Positions 7,686 to 11,481 of a DNA stretch of 11,481 nucleotides are shown here, one piece after another. Both the position numbers and the translations under genes were made by a program. Position 1 is the first letter of the stretch. Each line of letters starts with the position of its first letter. The notes under the pieces are model-generated. The model did no database searches, was not told the origin of the DNA, and saw only the letters and a program-made list of their open reading frames with translations. The stretch comes from UBA10427 sp003500135. Lineage in GTDB: Bacteria; Bacteroidota; Bacteroidia; Cytophagales; Cyclobacteriaceae. The stretch lies in contig CAWZYQ010000127.1 of NCBI GenBank assembly GCA_963966275.1, forward strand, positions 1-11,481, given 5' to 3'.

Positions 7686-8336
7686 GTGAAAAATTTATCC
7701 CTAGTATTAAATATCGTGTTGTTAGTAGCAGTAGGAGTACTGTATTTTTTACATTTCAGTGGTTCCTCCCCGATGGAAATGACTGAGGAAGATTCAGTCG
7801 ATTCAACTGCCATTGCCGAAAATGTAACCATTGCCTATGTACATACCGACTCACTTTTGAACAATTACAAATATTTCCAGGATCTTTCCGATAAATTTGA
7901 AGGAAAGCGCTCACGGCTGGAAAGAGAGCTACAAGGCCAGGCGCAGGTTTTCCAGCGTGAAGTACAGACTTTCCAACAAACTGCCGGCAGTATGACCATG
8001 AATCAGGCCAGGGCTAAGCAGGAGGAGCTTCAGCAAAGGGAACAAAATCTTTTGATGAGACGTGAGCAGTTGCAAAGCCAGCTGATGCAGGAAAATGCGA
8101 AATCGCAAAACGAACTTTATGATAAGATCGCGGCCTATCTCAGCGATTATGGCAAGGACAAGAAGTTGAAGATGGTGCTCTTCTACAGCAAAGGAAGTAA
8201 TATTCTTTATGCAGATGATGCTTTGGATATTACCAATGAAGTGATCAAAGGCCTGAATGAAGAGTATCGTATTGAACAATCGGGCGGCGATGATAAAAAG
8301 AAAACTTCGGCTGCTGATACTACAGCATCAGAATAA
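7686..8336 (+). CDS. OmpH/Skp-family protein with an N-terminal membrane anchor
   Basis: The product is a 216-residue protein of the OmpH (Skp-like) family, periplasmic chaperones that hold unfolded outer-membrane proteins. Residues 5-23 form one hydrophobic segment. No clear cleavage site follows, so the protein may stay anchored in the inner membrane. The OmpH pattern then runs from ITIAYVHTDSLL-like sequence near 48-58 (here VTIAYVHTDSLLNNY), through a long Gln/Glu/Arg-rich coiled coil (about 65-145), to the closing strand KMVLFYSKGSNILYADDALDIT at about 162-183. A charged, Ser/Thr-rich tail ends the protein. The start must be the GTG at 7686: a TGA lies in frame at 7665-7667, and the next Met comes after the hydrophobic segment. 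The gene has its own promoter and terminator and is not next to bamA or lpxD, the usual neighbours of Skp. Confidence 0.88.
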   Translation: MKNLSLVLNIVLLVAVGVLYFLHFSGSSPMEMTEEDSVDSTAIAENVTIAYVHTDSLLNNYKYFQDLSDKFEGKRSRLERELQGQAQVFQREVQTFQQTAGSMTMNQARAKQEELQQREQNLLMRREQLQSQLMQENAKSQNELYDKIAAYLSDYGKDKKLKMVLFYSKGSNILYADDALDITNEVIKGLNEEYRIEQSGGDDKKKTSAADTTASE

Positions 8337-8359
8337 TCAGATATTGACAATAATGATAC

Positions 8360-8393
8360 AAAAGCCCCTGGATTTTATCTAAGGGCTTTTTTT
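8360..8393. terminator. Rho-independent terminator, probably bidirectional
   Basis: AAAAGCCC (8360-8367) pairs with GGGCTTTT (8383-8390) across a 15-base loop, followed on the plus strand by more T (to 8393). It lies 24 bases after the OmpH-like stop. On the minus strand the same stem ends in TTTT after the GGGC, so it could also stop transcripts of the nicotinamidase-like gene, which ends at 8428. Confidence 0.85.
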
Positions 8394-8427
8394 AAACAAA
8401 CCTTTTTCGACAAACCCCACAGAAGAC

Positions 8428-9228
8428 TTAAGTTAGTATCAGGTCTTTACTCTTAATGAACTGCACCCCGGCATCTCTGGCTTTTTGATAAATCGGGTCG
8501 GCAATCTTTTCAAATCCGGGAACAGGTGACATGCAATCATCCAGTACGGTCAAATTGAAAGAGTATTTTTCAAGTTCCAGAATTTGTTTGAGCGTATTAG
8601 CTATACAATGGCTTTTAGCTTCTCCGGCAATAATTATATTTTCAAATTGATGTAATTGATCTACAAGCGCCATGTTGAGTTGTGTTTCCGGGGCATCATC
8701 GATTGGCACATTGGCTCTTAAAGCGCCGAAGTGTTCTGTCATTGGATTAATACCTTTTTGAACTACCTCATATCTTCTGCCTTTTCGTGCCCAGTCAGCA
8801 GCTTTTTCTACCAGTGGCGGCACGAGGGCATGGCCTACACTTCCAATCAGGCAATGCTCTGGCCAAACCACATGAGGAAATTCGCCTTTCGCTTCAAGGT
8901 TTTCAAGGTAGTTCAACACATATCCGGTATCTTCGATAGGGATCCATTCACCTTTCGCTACCTGCATACTTTTGATTTCTGTAAAAGGTTCAGGTGATTC
9001 CCCCTTTTCATTTCTCCAAAAACCGGGATGAGATATATCGAGTACGTGATGTGTGTCTTGAGTAAAAATGATATGATCTATGGCTTTATCGTGTTTCACA
9101 ATCACCTTTGCAACTCTTAACACATCTTCTTCTGCACCTGGAACGTATAAACTGCCGCCATTTGCGGCAAAGTCGTGCTGCATATCAATGATGAGAAGTA
9201 AATTCTTTTTACGGCTTTTTTTTATCAT
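8428..9228 (-). CDS. Nicotinamidase-like cysteine hydrolase (isochorismatase fold)
   Basis: The product is a 266-residue cytosolic enzyme of the isochorismatase-like hydrolase superfamily, closest in motif layout to nicotinamidases that turn nicotinamide into nicotinic acid for NAD salvage. The catalytic set is visible: Asp15 in LLIIDMQHDF, Lys158 in VQKGINPMTEHF, and Cys208 in EAKSHCIANT. Likely metal ligands are Asp58 and His60 (FTQDTHH) and His125 in the typical VWPEHCLIGS box. It is longer than common PncA proteins (about 180-215 residues), mainly because of extra sequence between about 65 and 120. The Cys motif SHCIANT differs from the usual DYCV-type motif, so another amide substrate is possible. 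The start is taken at the ATG at 9228, 2 bases after the NUDIX stop; a TTG at 9234 would overlap that stop by 4 bases. Either way translation is probably coupled. Confidence 0.85.
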   Translation of the reverse strand: MIKKSRKKNLLLIIDMQHDFAANGGSLYVPGAEEDVLRVAKVIVKHDKAIDHIIFTQDTHHVLDISHPGFWRNEKGESPEPFTEIKSMQVAKGEWIPIEDTGYVLNYLENLEAKGEFPHVVWPEHCLIGSVGHALVPPLVEKAADWARKGRRYEVVQKGINPMTEHFGALRANVPIDDAPETQLNMALVDQLHQFENIIIAGEAKSHCIANTLKQILELEKYSFNLTVLDDCMSPVPGFEKIADPIYQKARDAGVQFIKSKDLILT

Positions 9229-9230
9229 GG

Positions 9231-9914
9231 TCAATCGATTAGGTTCGAATAGAATGAAAGGAAATCTTTGATACTAAACAAGCCCAGAACCTGATATTTC
9301 TCTTCTTCATCGCTTTCCTTATGCAAAAATATATTGGATTGAAGACATGCCGATCTGAATTCAGAAAAAGATAAGTTGGTCATATATAATGTATGGTGGA
9401 CGTCATACAACCACTTTAAGGTAAAAGAATGGCCGGTTTTACGCAACAAATAGCCTTCAGTCATGCTTTTTCTGCGAATGTCTAAAATAGCTTCATTAAT
9501 CATTTTTTTATGATCAAAAGCCAGTTCTGGCAATTCATTTAGCTCAAACCACTGCGCTTCTTTGGCATCGTCTGCTGCTTGTATTGCCATTTCGTTCAAA
9601 TGTACAATTTCGTAATAGGCTAAAGAGATCATTCGGCCTCTGGGATCCCGGTCTGGTTCTGAATATGCACCGAGATGCTGTAATTCTTCCAGCTCAAGAG
9701 ATGTTTCTTCCTTTAATTCACGTAGCGCGCCATTTTGTCCAGGTTCATCCATTTCAAGAAATCCCCCGGGTAGCGCCCATTTATTCTGGAAGGGTTCATT
9801 TTTTCGTTTTATCAACAAAATACGGATACTTTGGTCATCTATACCGAAAACAAGTATATCGGTACTAACTGCCGGACGGGGATAGTCATAGCAATGCTCT
9901 TGTTTGGTTTTCAT
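9231..9914 (-). CDS. NUDIX protein with NrtR/AraR-like C-terminal winged helix
   Basis: The product is a 227-residue two-domain protein. The N-terminal NUDIX domain (about 13-145) begins PAVSTDILVFGI and carries a nearly complete NUDIX box at 51-73: Gly51, Glu57, Arg65-Glu66 and Glu69-Glu70, with Ser72 in place of the usual Gly. The C-terminal part (about 160-227), starting HSFTLKWLYDVHHTLY and followed by LSFSEFRSACLQSN, has the layout of the winged helix in NrtR and AraR regulators. These sense ADP-ribose-type or sugar ligands through the NUDIX domain and repress metabolic genes. The intact box suggests hydrolase activity may be kept, whereas it is often lost in pure regulators. The start is placed at the ATG at 9914, since the extra residues up to a TTG at 9947 do not resemble the family. 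It heads a two-gene unit with the nicotinamidase-like gene, which fits NAD control. No clear operator was seen upstream. Confidence 0.85.
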   Translation of the reverse strand: MKTKQEHCYDYPRPAVSTDILVFGIDDQSIRILLIKRKNEPFQNKWALPGGFLEMDEPGQNGALRELKEETSLELEELQHLGAYSEPDRDPRGRMISLAYYEIVHLNEMAIQAADDAKEAQWFELNELPELAFDHKKMINEAILDIRRKSMTEGYLLRKTGHSFTLKWLYDVHHTLYMTNLSFSEFRSACLQSNIFLHKESDEEEKYQVLGLFSIKDFLSFYSNLID

Positions 9915-10042
9915 AATATTTAAGTGTTTGGCACGTGAAAAAGACAAGTTGAAGTTAGTGAATAATGTGATAATTTAAAGTGTTGTGCAATATTGAATAT
10001 GGCTGGTTTATCTTTTCTATCTTTATAAAAAATCTAAGCAGA

Positions 10043-11437
10043 ATGAAGCCTACGACCAAAAGCCGGATAATTCGAATGATCAAGACCATTGACGGCATAA
10101 TAGATGCGTGTCATAATTATGAGGAGAATTATAAGGAGGACCTTTCCAGGGTGCATCCGGAGTACTACTATAGTGCCGTAAATCTCGTGCACTACCTGGC
10201 TTTTAGAAAACAAGATACTACCGAGTTGCAGCAATTTTTATTCAACAAGGGCCTAAGTGGATTGAAAAACGCCGAAGGGCATGTCATGTCTAGTTTACTG
10301 GCTGCAAAAAAAATATTGTACCGGTTAATAAAAAAGAAAGATTTTAAAAAGCGAAAACCTGCAATTTCAATTAAGAAAAGCGAGAAGTTGTCACGTCGAA
10401 ATGCAAAGGAACTTTTTGGAAACAGAAGTAAAAAACGGTCCGTACGAATTATGGTCACCCAACCCGATTCGGCCGCCACAGACCCTGGGCTTTCTTTAGG
10501 CATGATGCAAAAAGGTATGAATACCATCAGGATCAACTGTGCACATGATTCTTCATTCGAATGGCTGGCCATGATCGAGCATGCTCGTATGGCAATGAAG
10601 AAAACAGGAAAAAAAGCGAAAATCACCATGGACCTGGGTGGGCCAAAAATCAGAACGGGAGTGATTGAACCCGGCCCTAAAGTTGCTCACCTGCGACCGG
10701 AGAGGAATAGTCTGGGACAAGTAACCAATCCGGGCAGGGCAGGGTTGCTGCCGGAAGGTCAAATGTTTCCGGATGAGGAAAACATTTACATACCTGTACC
10801 GAAAAATCTTATTGAACAGCTCGGCGTGGGGGATTTGATCATGTTTAAGGATACACGTGACAAAAAGCGTCATTTAAAGGTTGTCCACCTTGAGGGTGAG
10901 GTAGCCTGGGTCAACTGTTATGATACGGCATATTTACAAACCGGAATGGAATTGATCCTTGAGCAGGAAATGAGTACGTACAGGATTGGTGAAATACCTC
11001 CTTTAGAGCAGTTCCTCAGGCTTAAAAAAGGAGATAGGTTGATCATACACAAAAAAGTGCTGCCCGGTGAACCTGCTGCCTACGATGAAGACGGGAACCT
11101 GTTGAAAATGGCCCACGTGTCCTGTACTTCTTCTGAAGTATTTGAATATGTTAAAGAGGGCGATGTGGTTGTTTTTGATGATGGTAAAATCGTTGGTAGC
11201 ATATTGGAAAATACCAGTGAAGAATTGCTCATTGATATCACATATGCCAAAGAGTTGGGGTCAAAATTAAAGGCCGATAAAGGAATAAACTTTCCATTGA
11301 GTGACCTAAACATATCAGGGCTCACCAATAAGGATCGCGAAGACCTGAAATTTGTAATCAAAAATGCAGATGTGGCCAATATGTCATTCGTTAATCAACC
11401 AGGTGATGTAGAAGAGTTATTAAATGAACTGACTTAG
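10043..11437 (+). CDS. Atypical pyruvate-kinase-like protein, cut short by an early stop
   Basis: The gene encodes 464 residues. Residues 1-130 are a mostly helical, basic extension not found in classical pyruvate kinase. The kinase-like barrel starts at SVRIMVTQPDSAATD and continues with GMNTIRINCAHD (Arg163, Asn165), MDLGGPKIRTG (Asp197, Arg204), a family-specific stretch at 209-240 and a B-domain-like insertion, KADKGINFPLSDL (409-421), and LTNKDREDL (427-435). It ends at NELT, just before the strand that carries the catalytic Lys (KIE motif), and so also lacks the following Glu/Asp metal ligands and the C-terminal part. Full-length relatives have roughly 600 residues. As written it cannot catalyse phosphoenolpyruvate to pyruvate. 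The +1 frame from 11436 to the window edge is open and ends ARLGF, as expected just before the missing motif, so a frameshift is likely. In the potassium site, Ser is replaced by Ala167. The ATG at 10043 is preferred over an upstream GTG at 9980. Confidence 0.8.
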   Translation: MKPTTKSRIIRMIKTIDGIIDACHNYEENYKEDLSRVHPEYYYSAVNLVHYLAFRKQDTTELQQFLFNKGLSGLKNAEGHVMSSLLAAKKILYRLIKKKDFKKRKPAISIKKSEKLSRRNAKELFGNRSKKRSVRIMVTQPDSAATDPGLSLGMMQKGMNTIRINCAHDSSFEWLAMIEHARMAMKKTGKKAKITMDLGGPKIRTGVIEPGPKVAHLRPERNSLGQVTNPGRAGLLPEGQMFPDEENIYIPVPKNLIEQLGVGDLIMFKDTRDKKRHLKVVHLEGEVAWVNCYDTAYLQTGMELILEQEMSTYRIGEIPPLEQFLRLKKGDRLIIHKKVLPGEPAAYDEDGNLLKMAHVSCTSSEVFEYVKEGDVVVFDDGKIVGSILENTSEELLIDITYAKELGSKLKADKGINFPLSDLNISGLTNKDREDLKFVIKNADVANMSFVNQPGDVEELLNELT

Positions 11438-11481
11438 GCATTTACTGACTAATATTTTTAATGTAGCAAGGCTCGGCTTCA

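Noticed and set aside
7929..8279. 116-codon minus-strand open frame inside the OmpH-like gene
   Set aside because: It is the antisense of a coiled-coil gene rich in Glu/Gln codons, which commonly gives long Leu-rich shadow frames.
10018..10025. TATCTTTA as a -7 element before the kinase-like gene, with TTG at 9993
   Set aside because: It has one mismatch in the TTTG part and a 22-base spacer, outside the usual 19-21 range; too weak to list as a promoter.
10192..10629. 145-codon minus-strand open frame inside the kinase-like gene
   Set aside because: It lies fully within a recognised coding region on the other strand, and its Phe/Ser-rich translation is typical of an antisense shadow.
11433..11439. 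CTTAGGC, identical to the yeast Ty1 programmed +1 frameshift heptamer, at the early stop of the kinase-like gene
   Set aside because: The zero frame reads ACT TAG, not CTT AGG, so the slip would need a Thr tRNA to re-pair on CTT. There is also no bacterial precedent of the RF2 type (CTT TGA) here. An indel is more likely.

Overview
The window looks like a piece of a Bacteroidetes chromosome, most likely from the Cytophagales/Flavobacteriales side. The evidence is moderately AT-rich DNA, AT-rich leaders with almost no Shine-Dalgarno sequence, a good match to the Bacteroidetes promoter (TTG, 19 bases, TAnnTTTG), and the protein types present (OmpH-like anchored protein, NrtR/AraR-type NUDIX regulator, long atypical pyruvate kinase, two-cluster CDGSH protein). 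I see no tRNA, rRNA, CRISPR array, prophage or intact insertion sequence. This reads as ordinary housekeeping and accessory chromosome. Several local oddities stand out, but I see no clear new multi-gene defence or biosynthetic system.

Layout from left to right. Bases 1-505 hold no intact gene, only a possible decayed minus-strand reading frame. Next come four minus-strand genes. An M19-dipeptidase-like metallohydrolase (506-2089) follows an alpha/beta hydrolase of the DUF900 type (2095-3174) by 5 bases, so the two form a tight pair. Then come a 79-residue protein with two CDGSH iron-sulfur motifs (3388-3627) and a 646-residue exported protein of unknown function (3693-5633). A divergent intergenic region leads to plus-strand genes: a histone-deacetylase-family amidohydrolase (5858-6760), a rhomboid intramembrane protease that starts at TTG (6818-7561), and an OmpH/Skp-like protein that starts at GTG (7686-8336). 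The last has its own promoter and terminator. Converging on that terminator is a minus-strand pair: a NUDIX protein with an NrtR-like C-terminal winged helix (9231-9914) followed within 2 bases by a nicotinamidase-like cysteine hydrolase (8428-9228). Finally, on the plus strand, an atypical pyruvate-kinase-like gene (10043-11437) stops before its catalytic lysine and metal ligands; a +1 frame after the stop stays open to the window edge.

How the genes work together: the NUDIX-nicotinamidase pair suggests NAD salvage or NAD-linked regulation. The DUF900-M19 pair suggests two hydrolases acting in one degradative step or path, with substrate unknown. The OmpH-like unit belongs to envelope biogenesis. 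The HDAC-like and rhomboid genes may be co-transcribed, but I see no functional link between them. Several gene starts were moved from the longest possible reading frame to the first ATG that begins the recognisable family sequence.
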